A DNA stretch of 64,000 bases from an uncultured Cohaesibacter sp. (lineage in GTDB: Bacteria; Pseudomonadota; Alphaproteobacteria; Rhizobiales; Cohaesibacteraceae), in the NCBI RefSeq assembly GCF_963662805.1, contig NZ_OY759869.1:62001-126000 (forward strand). The letters run 5' to 3'. Each line of letters opens with the position of its first letter. Within the stretch, counting starts at the first letter, position 1. Positions 8,555 through 18,305 of the stretch are shown piece by piece. A program made the translations under genes and the position numbers. Below the pieces are notes generated by a model that worked only from the letters and a program-made list of their open reading frames with translations, had not been told where the DNA came from and searched no databases.

Positions 8555-10777
8555 ATGGCCGATCAATCCAATCCAGACATCATTTATACCATCGTGGACG
8601 AAGCGCCCGAGCTTGCAAGCGCGTCGCTTCTGCCGATCATCCGCTCCTTTGCGTCAGCTGCCGATATTGCAATCGGTACCAAGGACATTTCGCTGGCTGG
8701 CCGTATCATTGCCACGTTCCCCGAGAAGCTGACCGCAGAACAGCGTCAGAGCGATGATCTCGCCGAATTGGGTGAGTTGGTGAAAACGCCTGATGCCAAC
8801 GTGATCAAGCTGCCGAACGTCTCCGCCTCGGTGCCGCAGCTGGTGGCTGCCATCGCCGAATTGCAGGCACAGGGCTACGATCTGCCGGCTTATCCCGAAG
8901 AGCCGAAGACAGATGAGGAAAAGAACATCCGCGCGCGCTACGACAGCATCAAGGGTTCTGCCGTGAACCCTGTGCTGCGCGAGGGCAACTCCGACCGCCG
9001 GGCTGCCAAGGCCGTCAAGAACTTTGCTCAGAAGAACCCGCATTCCATGGGTGCCTGGGTCAAGGACAGCAAGACCCACGTTTCGTCCATGTCGGGCGAT
9101 GATTTCTATGCCAATGAGAAATCCGCAACCATCACCGCCGCTCAGGCCGGCAAGGCGAAGATTGAGTTTGTTGCCAAGGACGGGTCCGTTTCCGTGCTCA
9201 AGGACGGCTGGGATCTGACCGAAGGCACCGTGACCGATGCGACCTTCATGTCCGCCAAGGCACTCAGCGCGTTTCTTGCCGATGAGATCGAAAAAACCAA
9301 ACAGGACGGCATCATGTTCTCCCTTCACATGAAGGCGACCATGATGAAAGTCTCCGACCCGATCATCTTCGGCTATGCGGTCAAGGCATGGATGGCTCCG
9401 ATCTTCGAGAAATATGGCGAGGCTCTGGCCGCCGCTGGTGTCAGCGCCAACTCCGGCATGGGTGATGTGCTCAAGCGCATCGACGGGATGCCGAATGCCG
9501 CCGAGATCAAGGCTGACATTGCAGCGCTCGACGCAGAGCGTCCGGCGATCTATATGGTGGATAGCGACAAGGGCATCACCAACCTGCATGTCCCGTCAGA
9601 CGTCATCATCGATGCCTCCATGCCTGCGCTCATCCGCGCTGGCGGCAAGGGCTGGGATGCAAACGGCACCAAGGGCGACGTCAACTGCGTTATCCCGGAC
9701 AATTGCTATGCAACCGTCTATGACGAGACCATCAAATTCTTCAAGGAAAACGGGGCACTCAACCCCGCCACCGCCGGTGCTGTTGCCAACGTTGGTCTGA
9801 TGGCCCAGAAGGCCGAGGAATATGGCTCCCATCCGACCACCTTTGAAGTTCCTGCTGATGGCTCCATCCGCATCGTTCTGGCCAATGGCGAGATCCTGCA
9901 CGAGCATGCTGTTGAAGGTGGTGACATCTGGCGCGCCTGCACCGTGAAAAAGGCTCCCATCGAGAACTGGATCCAGCTGGCCATGGACCGTCAGCGCCTC
10001 ACTGGTTCGGAATCGATCTTCTGGCTTGATGCCAACCGTGCCCACGATGCGGAACTGCTCAAGTTCGTAGTCCCTGCGCTCGAGGCTGCCGGTGTTGCCG
10101 ACAAGTTCCAGATCATGGCACCGCGTGAAGCAACCCGTCAGTCGTTCGAGACCATCACCGCAGGCAAGGACAGCATCGCCATCACCGGCAACGTGCTGCG
10201 CGACTATCTAACCGACCTGTTCCCGATCCTCGAGCTTGGCACCTCTGCCAAGATGCTCTCGATCGTCAAGCTGATGAATGGTGGCGGTCTGTTTGAAACC
10301 GGTGCCGGTGGATCTGCTCCCAAGCATGTGCAGCAGCTTGTTGCCGAGAACCATTTGCGTTGGGACTCCATGGGCGAGTTCTGTGCCCTTGGTGAAAGCT
10401 TCAACTTCCTTGCCGATAGCAAGGGGAACAAGAAGGCAGGCGTGCTAGGCGCTGCTGCCGAAGCCGCGACGCAAGGCGTGCTCGATTACAACCGGTCGCC
10501 TTCTCGCAAGGTGGGTGAGCCGGACAACCGCGACAGCCATTACTGGTTCGCACGTTACTGGGCCGAGGCTCTGGCGTCACAGACCGAGGATGCGGCTCTT
10601 GCTGCCCACTTCGCTCCCATCGCGGCATCGCTTGCCGAGAAGGAAGCTGCGATCCTTGCCGAGTTCGCTGCGGTACAGGGTGCTCCTGCCGATATCGGTG
10701 GCTACTACCATCCGAGCATCGAGAAAAAGGCTGCCGTGATGCGCGCAAGCGCAACGCTGAATGCCATCATCGGCTGA
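8555..10777 (+). CDS. icd: Monomeric NADP-dependent isocitrate dehydrogenase
   Basis: The 740-residue length and the sequence from IIYTIVDEAPELASASLLPI onward identify the large monomeric IDH-II type, not the 45-kDa dimeric enzyme. It converts isocitrate to 2-oxoglutarate and CO2 with NADP+ and Mg2+/Mn2+ in the TCA cycle. Family blocks visible include KATMMKVSDPIIFG, NCVIPDNCYATVYDE and GAGGSAPKHVQQ. The start is supported by GGAAAGG about 8 bases upstream. The gene stands alone, with a terminator directly behind it. Monomeric IDH is patchily distributed in Alphaproteobacteria and may be the only IDH in this organism. Confidence 0.96.
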   Translation: MADQSNPDIIYTIVDEAPELASASLLPIIRSFASAADIAIGTKDISLAGRIIATFPEKLTAEQRQSDDLAELGELVKTPDANVIKLPNVSASVPQLVAAIAELQAQGYDLPAYPEEPKTDEEKNIRARYDSIKGSAVNPVLREGNSDRRAAKAVKNFAQKNPHSMGAWVKDSKTHVSSMSGDDFYANEKSATITAAQAGKAKIEFVAKDGSVSVLKDGWDLTEGTVTDATFMSAKALSAFLADEIEKTKQDGIMFSLHMKATMMKVSDPIIFGYAVKAWMAPIFEKYGEALAAAGVSANSGMGDVLKRIDGMPNAAEIKADIAALDAERPAIYMVDSDKGITNLHVPSDVIIDASMPALIRAGGKGWDANGTKGDVNCVIPDNCYATVYDETIKFFKENGALNPATAGAVANVGLMAQKAEEYGSHPTTFEVPADGSIRIVLANGEILHEHAVEGGDIWRACTVKKAPIENWIQLAMDRQRLTGSESIFWLDANRAHDAELLKFVVPALEAAGVADKFQIMAPREATRQSFETITAGKDSIAITGNVLRDYLTDLFPILELGTSAKMLSIVKLMNGGGLFETGAGGSAPKHVQQLVAENHLRWDSMGEFCALGESFNFLADSKGNKKAGVLGAAAEAATQGVLDYNRSPSRKVGEPDNRDSHYWFARYWAEALASQTEDAALAAHFAPIAASLAEKEAAILAEFAAVQGAPADIGGYYHPSIEKKAAVMRASATLNAIIG

Positions 10778-10805
10778 TCGGTCGCAGACTGAATAGCGTA
10801 CAAAG

Positions 10806-10838
10806 GGGCGTCCGGTCTTGTCGGGCGCCTTTTTCTTT
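10806..10838 (+). terminator. Rho-independent terminator of the isocitrate dehydrogenase gene
   Basis: A stem GGCGTCCG / CGGGCGCC (8 bp, one G-U pair) is followed by TTTTTCTTT. It overlaps the TTG that would extend the downstream hydrolase frame, arguing against that earlier start. Confidence 0.7.
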
Positions 10839-10853
10839 GATCTTCTAGGCATC

Positions 10854-11828
10854 ATGACATCCATACCGATTTTTCCCTTCAGCAATGCGCACGTCAACAC
10901 GATCCTTGCCAATCACGGACCGCGCAAGTGGCTGATCAATCGACGCGCCAAGGCGCTGAATGCCAGAAGTGAAGAGGTGATCCTCGAGTGTGGCGACGGC
11001 GTCCGGCTGCATGGCGTCTACACGTCGGGGCGGGAGCTTGGCAAGGTGCTTGTGACACTGATCCATGGCTGGGAAGGCACCGCCTGGTCGACCTATCTGC
11101 AGTCTGCCGCCATCCGGCTGGAGGAGGCTGGGCATTCGGTTTTCCGCCTGCATCTGAGGGATCACGGACCGAGCCATCATCTCAATGCAGAGCCCTTCCT
11201 CGCGATCCGGCTTGATGAAGTGCTTGATGCATTCGAGCAGATCAATCGGCGCTTTCCTCATGAGCGAGCCTATCTTGGCGGCTATTCGCTCGGGGCCAAT
11301 TTCGTTGTCCGGGTGGCAGCCTTCGCGTCGGAGCGGGATATTCATCTGGATGGCGCGATCGCCTTCTCGCCGCCCATCGACCCCGAAAGCGCGGCATTGG
11401 CAATCCGATCCTACTCGGTCTACAATCGCTACTTCACAGACAAATGGCAGAAGTCGTTCCGCAAGAAGATTGTCGTCTTTAAAGATCTGGCCGAGCATGA
11501 CACTTTGCTGAAGCATCATGACATCTTTGCCATGCATGAGGATTTCATTCCGCGCTTCTCGGAGCATCCCAATGCATCGAGTTATTTCCGTGCCTATGCG
11601 CTGACGGCAGAAAATCTTTCCCGCATGGATGTGCCCTGTCATGTGGTGATGGTCGAGGATGATCCGATCATCCCGGTCGGCTCGGTCGATCTCTTGCCAG
11701 TGCTTGACGGGCTGAGCCTTGAGGTGCGTCCCTATGGTGGTCATTGCGGCTTTGTCGAGCGCCTGCAGCTGAACAGCTGGGCAGACGATATGCTGCTTGC
11801 GCTCGTGGAGCATAATGCAGCAAAGTGA
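10854..11828 (+). CDS. YheT-type alpha/beta hydrolase
   Basis: The 324-residue protein starts MTSIPIFPFSNAHVNTILAN, which resembles the N-terminus of YheT-family hydrolases. HGWEG supplies the oxyanion-loop region, GYSLG (GxSxG) the nucleophile serine, VEDDPIIP a likely acid, and YGGHCGF the catalytic histidine. The family is assigned as putative esterases or lipases of uncertain substrate. The ATG at 10854 is preferred because the TTG at 10818 lies within the terminator of the previous gene. No strong ribosome-binding site is visible. It is cytoplasmic, with no signal peptide. Confidence 0.85.
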   Translation: MTSIPIFPFSNAHVNTILANHGPRKWLINRRAKALNARSEEVILECGDGVRLHGVYTSGRELGKVLVTLIHGWEGTAWSTYLQSAAIRLEEAGHSVFRLHLRDHGPSHHLNAEPFLAIRLDEVLDAFEQINRRFPHERAYLGGYSLGANFVVRVAAFASERDIHLDGAIAFSPPIDPESAALAIRSYSVYNRYFTDKWQKSFRKKIVVFKDLAEHDTLLKHHDIFAMHEDFIPRFSEHPNASSYFRAYALTAENLSRMDVPCHVVMVEDDPIIPVGSVDLLPVLDGLSLEVRPYGGHCGFVERLQLNSWADDMLLALVEHNAAK

Positions 11829-12070
11829 GCGTTCCTGCTGTCGGGGTGTGACATCTTGTCCACCTCTCAGAGCGCAATTCGGGTGCGACGAATTTGACTG
11901 TTCGCCGCGTTTGGTGCAAATGAAGCAAGACTAAAGGCGAACTCTCCCTGCGGCACCATGATGCCCAGGCAGAAGACGCATCGCCGGTCGTGATGGATAT
12001 GCAATCATTCTGCCGTATAGATGGCAGAGCATTATCGCATCATTTGTACGTACGCATTGGAGAAAAACAT

Positions 12071-13066
12071 ATGATCCGTATCGGTCTATTGGGAGCCGGC
12101 CGCATTGGCCAAATGCACGCAAGAGCAGTGAGTGACCTCGACAAGGTTGAAATCGTCGCTGTTCACGATCCGCGCGACGAGGCTGCCGCCTGGGTTCAGG
12201 CAATGACCGGCGCCGCCCGTGCCAGCACGATGGAAATTGTTGACGATCCGGATATCGATGCCGTGATCATCGCCTCCCCGACCGACCATCATGCCGAACA
12301 GATTCTGGAAGCAGCACATGGTGGCAAGCATATCTTCTGCGAAAAGCCCATCGACATGAACCTTGGCAGGGTTCGTGAATGTGTCACGGCAGTTGAGAAG
12401 GCTGGCGTCATCATGATGATGGGCTTCAACCGTCGTTTCGATACCAACTTCGACGCGGTCAAGCGCAACATTCTCAACGGCGAAGTGGGCGAAGTGGAAC
12501 TGGTTCAGATCACCTCGCGTGACCCGTCAGCCCCATCCATCGACTATCTGAAGACGTCCGGCGGCATTTTTGTCGACATGATGATCCACGATTTCGACAT
12601 GGCCCGCTATGTGCTCGATGACGAGATCGAAGAAGTCTATGCGACCGGTTCGGTTCTGACCGATCCGGAAATCGGCAAGATCGGCGATCTCGACACCGTT
12701 GCCGTCACGCTGAAATCGAAAACCGGCAAGATCGCTGTGATCACCAACAGCCGCCGCTCGAGCTATGGCTATGACCAGCGCGTCGAGGTTCATGGATCAA
12801 AAGGCATGGTGCGCGCCAACAACCTGCGCGGCACCGCGGTGACGCTCGCCAACAAACAGGGCTACCGCAGTGATCCGCTGCTCGACTTCTTCATGGAGCG
12901 CTATGCTCTTGCCTACAAGAAAGAGCTGCAGACCTTCTGTCGCCTCGTGACCGGTCAGGTCGAAGAGCATTATCCGGACCATATCGATGGTCTGAAGGCT
13001 CAGGAACTGGCCATGGCCGCCTGGGAATCCTTCAAGAAGGGCAAAGCCGTCAAAGTCGGCAAATAA
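12071..13066 (+). CDS. iolG: Inositol 2-dehydrogenase
   Basis: The 331-residue Gfo/Idh/MocA oxidoreductase begins MIRIGLLGAGRIGQMHAR with the NAD-binding GxGxxG. It has the EKP motif (CEKPID, near residue 91) with the catalytic lysine, GFNRRFD, and the HDFDMARY block (near 173) expected of inositol 2-dehydrogenase. It oxidises myo-inositol to 2-keto-myo-inositol with NAD+. The ATG at 12071 follows GGAGAAAAACAT. No iolB, iolC, iolD or iolE and no inositol transporter are in the window, so it is either a solitary copy or acts on a related polyol. Confidence 0.88.
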   Translation: MIRIGLLGAGRIGQMHARAVSDLDKVEIVAVHDPRDEAAAWVQAMTGAARASTMEIVDDPDIDAVIIASPTDHHAEQILEAAHGGKHIFCEKPIDMNLGRVRECVTAVEKAGVIMMMGFNRRFDTNFDAVKRNILNGEVGEVELVQITSRDPSAPSIDYLKTSGGIFVDMMIHDFDMARYVLDDEIEEVYATGSVLTDPEIGKIGDLDTVAVTLKSKTGKIAVITNSRRSSYGYDQRVEVHGSKGMVRANNLRGTAVTLANKQGYRSDPLLDFFMERYALAYKKELQTFCRLVTGQVEEHYPDHIDGLKAQELAMAAWESFKKGKAVKVGK

Positions 13067-13118
13067 CTGGAGACGATGGGGCTGGCCAAGATTTTGCCAG
13101 CATCTTGTCGGAACAATC

Positions 13119-13165
13119 AAGGCACGGTCGGTCCCTTTCATTCAGGGGTGGCCGTGCCTTTTGTT
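13119..13165. terminator. Terminator between iolG and the convergent CHASE2 gene
   Basis: AAGGCACGG at 13119-13127 pairs with CCGTGCCTT at 13152-13160 and is followed by TTTTGTTT on the plus strand. It sits in the 98-base gap between the two convergent genes and may serve both. Confidence 0.7.
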
Positions 13166-15969
13166 TATCCGGCGGCGAGTTTGGTTGGTGCCGGGCTGTC
13201 CATCTCACTCACCAGATGCTGGGTGAATTCGAGCTGGCTCATGGGTTTGCCAAAGAAATATCCCTGACCGATCTGACACCCGGCGATGCGCAGGGCTTCG
13301 GCTTGCGCCTCGTTTTCCATCCCCTCTGCGACAATGCTCATGTCGAAGCCGCGAGCAAGGGCTGTGACCGCGTTGATCACGGCGAGCGAATCGAGCGAAT
13401 GAGGCAGATCCTTGACGAAGGCCCGGTCGATCTTGATCTTGTCGAGCGGGAACTGGTGGATGTAGCTGAGGGACGAGTAGCCCGTGCCGAAGTCGTCGAG
13501 CGCGATTTTGATACCGTCTTCGCGAATGGCATTGAGCTGGGTGATGATGGCATCGGGATCTGCAATGAACAGGGATTCTGTGATCTCGATATGGAGCCGT
13601 TCTTTTGGCAGCCCGGTTATCTTCAGGGCCTGCCGGATGTCTTGAAGAACATCGGAGCGAACGAACTGAACCGCTGACACGTTGACTGCCACCGTGACAT
13701 CCTTTGGCCAGCTCATGGCATCGCGGCAGGCGGTTTCGATGATCCAGCGGCCGAGATCGACAATCATGCCGTTCTCCTCGACAATCGGGATAAAGAGATC
13801 GGGTCGGATGAGGCCGAGATCGGCATGATGCCAGCGGATGAGGGCCTCACAGCCGATGGTTTCGCCGGTTCTGAGGTTGACCTGTGGCTGGTAGCAGAGC
13901 TGGAATTCGTCACGCTCGAGCGCTCCGAGGACTTCTCGTTCCAGCTCACGGCGCTGCATAACATCGGCGGCAAGGTCCGAGGTGTAGATCATGTGGTCGA
14001 CACCGTCTTCTCTGGACCGATGCAAGGCGACGGTCGCGGCGCGGACGAGGTCGTGGGCGTCCGTGCCACCCTGCTGCAAATCCACCACGCCGACCTGGCA
14101 TCCGATCATGATGTCGTGGCCTCGCACCGAGTAGGGGGCCTCGACGCACTGGCGGATCGTGGCAATCAGCTCCGGAGCTTTATCATCTGTCGCACCGTAG
14201 GCGAAGAGCAGGAAGACACTCTGTTCCGCGCTGCCGACGATATCAAACCCCTTGAGCTTCGACAGTCGTGCTGCGATGTCCCGGATCAATTGATCCAGAT
14301 AGTCTGATCCAAGGGATTGCGCGACTTTCTGCATCCTGCTGCCCTGACAGGCGAAGATCAGTGCGCTCTGGTTTGTGGCTCCGTTCTCGTACGCGTCTTG
14401 CAAGCGTTCGGTCACGAGATTGCAGAAACTGGACCGGTTGAGCAGATCGGTTGCCGGGTCATGGTCGGCCAAATACTCGAGGCGCATCTGCTCCTTGTGG
14501 GCGTCCGTGATGTCGTGGAACATCATCGTGATGACACGGCGATCGTGGGCATCTTCCTGCTGATTGGTGGTCACGACCGATGGCGTGATGGAATATTCCA
14601 GATAACAGCAGTCGCCGCCGGACTGTATCTCAAGGGTTCGGAGCATCTGCTCGGAGGCATCCTCAAGGGACGATACGACCATGTCGAAGAGGACATCGAT
14701 CATCTCTCCGGGCAGGGTTCGGTCGATCATCTCTCCCTCGTCCACGACATATCCCAGACGCTTCAGAATGGTTTTCGCCTGCTCGCTGATTTCAAGGATG
14801 AGGCCTTCTTCGGTGATGATGATGATGCCGGAGAAGCTGTCCTTGATGATGGTCTGCAGGAAAGCCGAAATGCTCTGGTTGCGGCGCAGGGTGAGCGTGA
14901 GCAGCAGATCCTTGAAGCGGATTTCGAACAGGGTGAGCATCACCGCAGACCCGACGATCTGAGCCTGCACCATGCCGGTTTGAAGAATCAGTGGCTGTTT
15001 GAAATAGATGATCAGGGCGACGAGTTCGACCCCGAGGGAAAGACCGATCAGGCCGGCAAATTTCAGATAGGAACTTGCCTTTTTGCTCATCACCAGCACG
15101 AGCAATATGGCAAAGACGCAGCCGGACAGCAGCATGGTCCAGAGGGTCGGCGCCATGGTCAGGGCTCTGCCCATGAGAAGGTTCTCGGCGGCGAGGATCT
15201 GCATTTTCGGACCGGAAATCATTCCGACCACGGGCACTGCCAACGTATCGCGCAGTTCCGCAGCGCCTGCTCCGATCAGCACCTTGCGCGATTGCAACGC
15301 ATCGGCTGGCAATCGGCCCTCCAACAGGTCAATGACCGAATAGGTCGGGATGGTGTCCGGATCGAGGCCGTAATCGACGATGAAGGTTCCGGGCGTGATG
15401 GTCTGCACGCCGCCAAGCACGCTGGTCAGGGACAGATAAGAGACGCCGTCCACTTCCTGCGCGAGGGGGAAGTTGCGGATCACGCCATCGGGATCGGCGA
15501 GCACATTGACGGTTGCGAGCCAGGCGCTCTCCTCCAGCGCTGCGATGGGGCGGTTGGTCTGGATGGTCGCCTTCGAGGTGTCTGAGATGTTGTGCTGCTG
15601 AAACAGGGCCAGCGTGACGGGCCCTTCTGCATTTTCCAGAGCTTTCTGAAAGGCCTGATCCTCCTTAGGGGAAGATGAGGCGCTAAAGTCGATATCGAAG
15701 GCCAGTTCTTCGGCCCCTGCTGAGAAGGCCTTCTCGACGATGTCGGCGTAGATCGAACGCTTCCATGGCCATGTGCCGATGGCGGTCAGGCTCTTGTTGT
15801 CGATTTCCAGCAGAGCAATGCGACCAGTGGACGGTTTCTTGTCCAGCGACATGCGCTTTTCGGCCAGCGTATGGTTTAAATAATAGAAATACCCATTGTT
15901 GCTGGCGATGGCGCAGCCAAGGAAAACTGCCAATATGGCCAGAAATCGATAGGGAGCGAAGGTCTTCAT
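13165..15969 (-). CDS. CHASE2-PAS-GGDEF-EAL cyclic-di-GMP protein with degenerate GGDEF
   Basis: The 934-residue protein has an N-terminal membrane helix (about 7-27) and a CHASE2 extracytoplasmic sensor (about 35-270, with LLEIDNKSLTAIGTWPW). Two or three membrane helices (about 280-350), a PAS-like region (about 375-500), a GGDEF domain (about 515-675) and an EAL domain (about 685-925) follow. The GGDEF signature is replaced by GSAEQS, so cyclase activity is unlikely. The EAL domain keeps EALIRWHH, NVSAVQF, ITESLF, DDFGTGYSS, KIDRAFV and EGMEN, so it should hydrolyse c-di-GMP. The degenerate GGDEF may act as a GTP-binding regulatory domain. It is monocistronic. Confidence 0.92.
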   Translation of the reverse strand: MKTFAPYRFLAILAVFLGCAIASNNGYFYYLNHTLAEKRMSLDKKPSTGRIALLEIDNKSLTAIGTWPWKRSIYADIVEKAFSAGAEELAFDIDFSASSSPKEDQAFQKALENAEGPVTLALFQQHNISDTSKATIQTNRPIAALEESAWLATVNVLADPDGVIRNFPLAQEVDGVSYLSLTSVLGGVQTITPGTFIVDYGLDPDTIPTYSVIDLLEGRLPADALQSRKVLIGAGAAELRDTLAVPVVGMISGPKMQILAAENLLMGRALTMAPTLWTMLLSGCVFAILLVLVMSKKASSYLKFAGLIGLSLGVELVALIIYFKQPLILQTGMVQAQIVGSAVMLTLFEIRFKDLLLTLTLRRNQSISAFLQTIIKDSFSGIIIITEEGLILEISEQAKTILKRLGYVVDEGEMIDRTLPGEMIDVLFDMVVSSLEDASEQMLRTLEIQSGGDCCYLEYSITPSVVTTNQQEDAHDRRVITMMFHDITDAHKEQMRLEYLADHDPATDLLNRSSFCNLVTERLQDAYENGATNQSALIFACQGSRMQKVAQSLGSDYLDQLIRDIAARLSKLKGFDIVGSAEQSVFLLFAYGATDDKAPELIATIRQCVEAPYSVRGHDIMIGCQVGVVDLQQGGTDAHDLVRAATVALHRSREDGVDHMIYTSDLAADVMQRRELEREVLGALERDEFQLCYQPQVNLRTGETIGCEALIRWHHADLGLIRPDLFIPIVEENGMIVDLGRWIIETACRDAMSWPKDVTVAVNVSAVQFVRSDVLQDIRQALKITGLPKERLHIEITESLFIADPDAIITQLNAIREDGIKIALDDFGTGYSSLSYIHQFPLDKIKIDRAFVKDLPHSLDSLAVINAVTALARGFDMSIVAEGMENEAQAEALRIAGCQIGQGYFFGKPMSQLEFTQHLVSEMDSPAPTKLAAG

Positions 15970-16101
15970 GCCGGTCCGTTGCTGCGCTGACTTGGTTCAG
16001 GTCGCACCACTATAGGCTTGAAGTCTTTGCCAATTCCTAGGCTTTGGACAGAGGGGTCCTGTTTCTCGCCTCATGGCAAACAAACTCTTAACCAAGGCCG
16101 G

Positions 16102-16902
16102 TTAGGGCTTGTCTTCCATCGCCCGGATCAGGTCCCTGACGCGCTCCGTATTGGAGGTAGCAAGCGAGCCGTCCTGATTGAACAGGTTGTTTTCAAAGCC
16201 GATCCGAACCTTGCCGCCCAATGCCATTGCCCGCAACAGGCAGTCGGTCTCGCCCTGCCCGAAGGCGCAGCAAGACCAGTCGGCCTTTATTTCGAGCTTT
16301 TCTTCCAGTCGGGCGAGGGATGACATGAACGGGTCAAGATCGCTTGGGGATGATTGTTGTCCGGTCGTGTAGCGTCCCAGAACAAAGAGCAGTTGCAGGC
16401 CGTCGGCCGGGATGAGGCCCGACGCGCAGGCATCTGTCAGGTGATCAACGTCCGCCACATCATAGAGAATATGCTGGATCGCGACGCCCCGGTCTCGTTG
16501 CTCATGATAGAAAGCTGAAACTTCCGGGGTGTCCCCTTCGCTGGTCATTTCCCTGAGGCCGATGGAGACCGCCCTGGGTTCAATCGCTCTTACCAAGTCT
16601 CGCTGCTCGAGCGGGCTGTAGCGCCCGACCGCCTCGGTGGTGATCTGGGCAAACATGTCTGGCACCACGAGAGCTAGTTCGCTCAGCAATTCGCGATAGA
16701 GTCCGGCATCAAGGCAGTGTCGTTGATGTTCGTCCCGGACGTGGGTATGGAGGCCATCGGCACCGGCCTCGAATGCGGAGCGTGCTGCCTCGACGGTTTC
16801 GGAAATGGTGACCGGCAGGGCGGGATGATCCGCCTTGGTGCGTCGCGCCCCGTTGGGCGCGAGCATGATTTTGGGCAAGTACGTGTAGTCGGGCAGGCTC
16901 AC
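16102..16902 (-). CDS. BKACE family beta-keto acid cleavage enzyme
   Basis: The 266-residue protein is a DUF849/BKACE member. Its N-terminus KIMLAPNGARRTK and the metal-binding HTHVRD (near residue 53) are diagnostic; ITTEAVGRY and GFENNLFN are further family blocks. BKACEs condense a beta-keto acid with acetyl-CoA to give acetoacetate and a CoA ester, the founding case being 3-keto-5-aminohexanoate in lysine fermentation. Its start overlaps the stop of the aminotransferase gene by 4 bases, so the two are translationally coupled. That suggests the aminotransferase makes or consumes the beta-keto acid. The substrate cannot be read from the sequence. Confidence 0.88.
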   Translation of the reverse strand: MSLPDYTYLPKIMLAPNGARRTKADHPALPVTISETVEAARSAFEAGADGLHTHVRDEHQRHCLDAGLYRELLSELALVVPDMFAQITTEAVGRYSPLEQRDLVRAIEPRAVSIGLREMTSEGDTPEVSAFYHEQRDRGVAIQHILYDVADVDHLTDACASGLIPADGLQLLFVLGRYTTGQQSSPSDLDPFMSSLARLEEKLEIKADWSCCAFGQGETDCLLRAMALGGKVRIGFENNLFNQDGSLATSNTERVRDLIRAMEDKP

Positions 16903-18221
16903 GACAGCACCTGATCGAAGGCAGTCTGGAGCTTGCTGACGATCTCGGCCACATGTTTGTCCTCGATGATGAAGGCGGGAGCCAGCAGGATGTGGTCCCC
17001 GTTGCCGCCATCGATGGTGCCGCTCATCGGATAACAGATGAGACCGGCCTCGAAAGTGGCTTTCTTCAGAGCCTTGGCGACGGCCTTTGACGGATCGAAC
17101 GGCTTCTTGCTTTCCCTGTCCTCGACGATCTCAATGCCGATAAAGAGGCCACGGCCACGGATGTCGCCGATATTGGGATGCTGGCCGAAGGCCTCGGACA
17201 GTGCGTTGCGCAGTTTGTCGCCCATGACGCGACTGCGGTCGGCGAGGCCGCCATCGGTCAGTTTGGTCAGCACGGCAAGGGCTGCCGCACTGGCGGTCGG
17301 ATGCCCGATGTAGGTGTGGCCGTGCTGGAAGAAGCCGCTGCCATCCTCAATCGCCTTGTAGATAGTGCCGGTGCAGAGCATGGCCCCGATGGGCTGATAG
17401 CCTGCGCCAAGGCCCTTGGCGATGGTCAGAATATCGGGGGCGATGCCGTCCTGTTCGCAGGCGAACAGGGTGCCGGTGCGTCCCATGCCGCACATGACCT
17501 CGTCCAGAATGAGCAGGATGCCATAGTGATCGCAGATCTCGCGGATGCGTTTGAAATACCCCTCGACCGGTGCAAGAGCACCAGCGGTCGCACCGACGAC
17601 AGGCTCGGCAATGAAGGCCATGACCTGATCGGCCCCGACGCGTTGGATTTCGGCTTCTAGTTCATTGGCGACGCGCTGGCCATAGTCAAAAGCGGTCTCA
17701 TCGGGCTTTCTATCGCGATACTCATAGCAGGGGCTGACGTGGCTGGTCTCGATCATCAGGGGAGCGAAGGGTTCGCGACGCCAGAGGTTGCCACCTGCAG
17801 CCAGAGCTCCAAGCGTGTTGCCATGATAGCTCTGCCGACGGGCGATGATGCGGTGGCGTTCCGGTTGGCCGATCTCGAGGAAATATTGTCTCGCCAGCTT
17901 GATTGCCGCTTCCACGGCTTCGGACCCGCCGGAGACGAGATAGACGCGATCCAACCCTTCCGGAGCGTGGGCGATCAGCTTATCGGCGAGGGCCTCGGCA
18001 GGCTTGGAGGTAAAGAAGCCGGTGTGCGCAAAGGGGATGACATCAATCTGCTCATGAATGGCCTTGAGGACATCGGGGTCGCTGTGACCAAGGCAGGAGA
18101 CGGCAGCGCCACCCGAGCCATCGAGGTATTTTTTGCCATTGACATCAAATAAGTAGACCCCTTCTCCATGGTCAATGGTCGGAGGAAGGGCTTTTGTATG
18201 GCGGGGAAACAAATGTGACAT
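16899..18221 (-). CDS. Class III PLP-dependent aminotransferase
   Basis: I choose the ATG at 18221 (MSHLFPRHTK); the in-frame TTG at 18233 has weaker support. The 440-residue protein has the class III pattern: GSEAVEAAIKLAR, YHGNTLGA, the LILDEVMCGMGRTG block with the PLP-contacting aspartate, and the Schiff-base lysine in LTIAKGLGAGYQP (near residue 267). Class III enzymes transaminate omega-amino acids, taurine, GABA, beta-alanine or diamines with pyruvate or 2-oxoglutarate. Coupling to a BKACE enzyme and divergence from an RpiR regulator place it in a catabolic operon fed by the TAXI-TRAP transporter. The amino donor is unknown. Confidence 0.9.
   Translation of the reverse strand: MSHLFPRHTKALPPTIDHGEGVYLFDVNGKKYLDGSGGAAVSCLGHSDPDVLKAIHEQIDVIPFAHTGFFTSKPAEALADKLIAHAPEGLDRVYLVSGGSEAVEAAIKLARQYFLEIGQPERHRIIARRQSYHGNTLGALAAGGNLWRREPFAPLMIETSHVSPCYEYRDRKPDETAFDYGQRVANELEAEIQRVGADQVMAFIAEPVVGATAGALAPVEGYFKRIREICDHYGILLILDEVMCGMGRTGTLFACEQDGIAPDILTIAKGLGAGYQPIGAMLCTGTIYKAIEDGSGFFQHGHTYIGHPTASAAALAVLTKLTDGGLADRSRVMGDKLRNALSEAFGQHPNIGDIRGRGLFIGIEIVEDRESKKPFDPSKAVAKALKKATFEAGLICYPMSGTIDGGNGDHILLAPAFIIEDKHVAEIVSKLQTAFDQVLS
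18206..18219. promoter_or_regulatory. Second copy of the candidate RpiR operator
   Basis: GAAACAAATGTGAC matches the reverse complement of the intergenic element at 18306-18319 in 12 of 14 positions. It lies inside the first codons of the aminotransferase gene, exactly 100 bases from the other copy. Confidence 0.35.
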
Positions 18222-18305
18222 GGCGATGTCCAATATGAAACGTTTGATTTCTGGCGTTTGTGCCGGTCATGAGAGAGGGCCGTGGGGTCGGATTTATAAC
18301 CTATA

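Noticed and set aside
10818..10853. TTG start extending the YheT-type hydrolase
   Set aside because: The codon lies within the terminator hairpin of the isocitrate dehydrogenase gene, and family homology begins at the ATG at 10854.
14317..15585. 422-residue plus-strand open frame
   Set aside because: Antisense to the CHASE2-GGDEF-EAL gene, with low-complexity translation and no ribosome-binding site.
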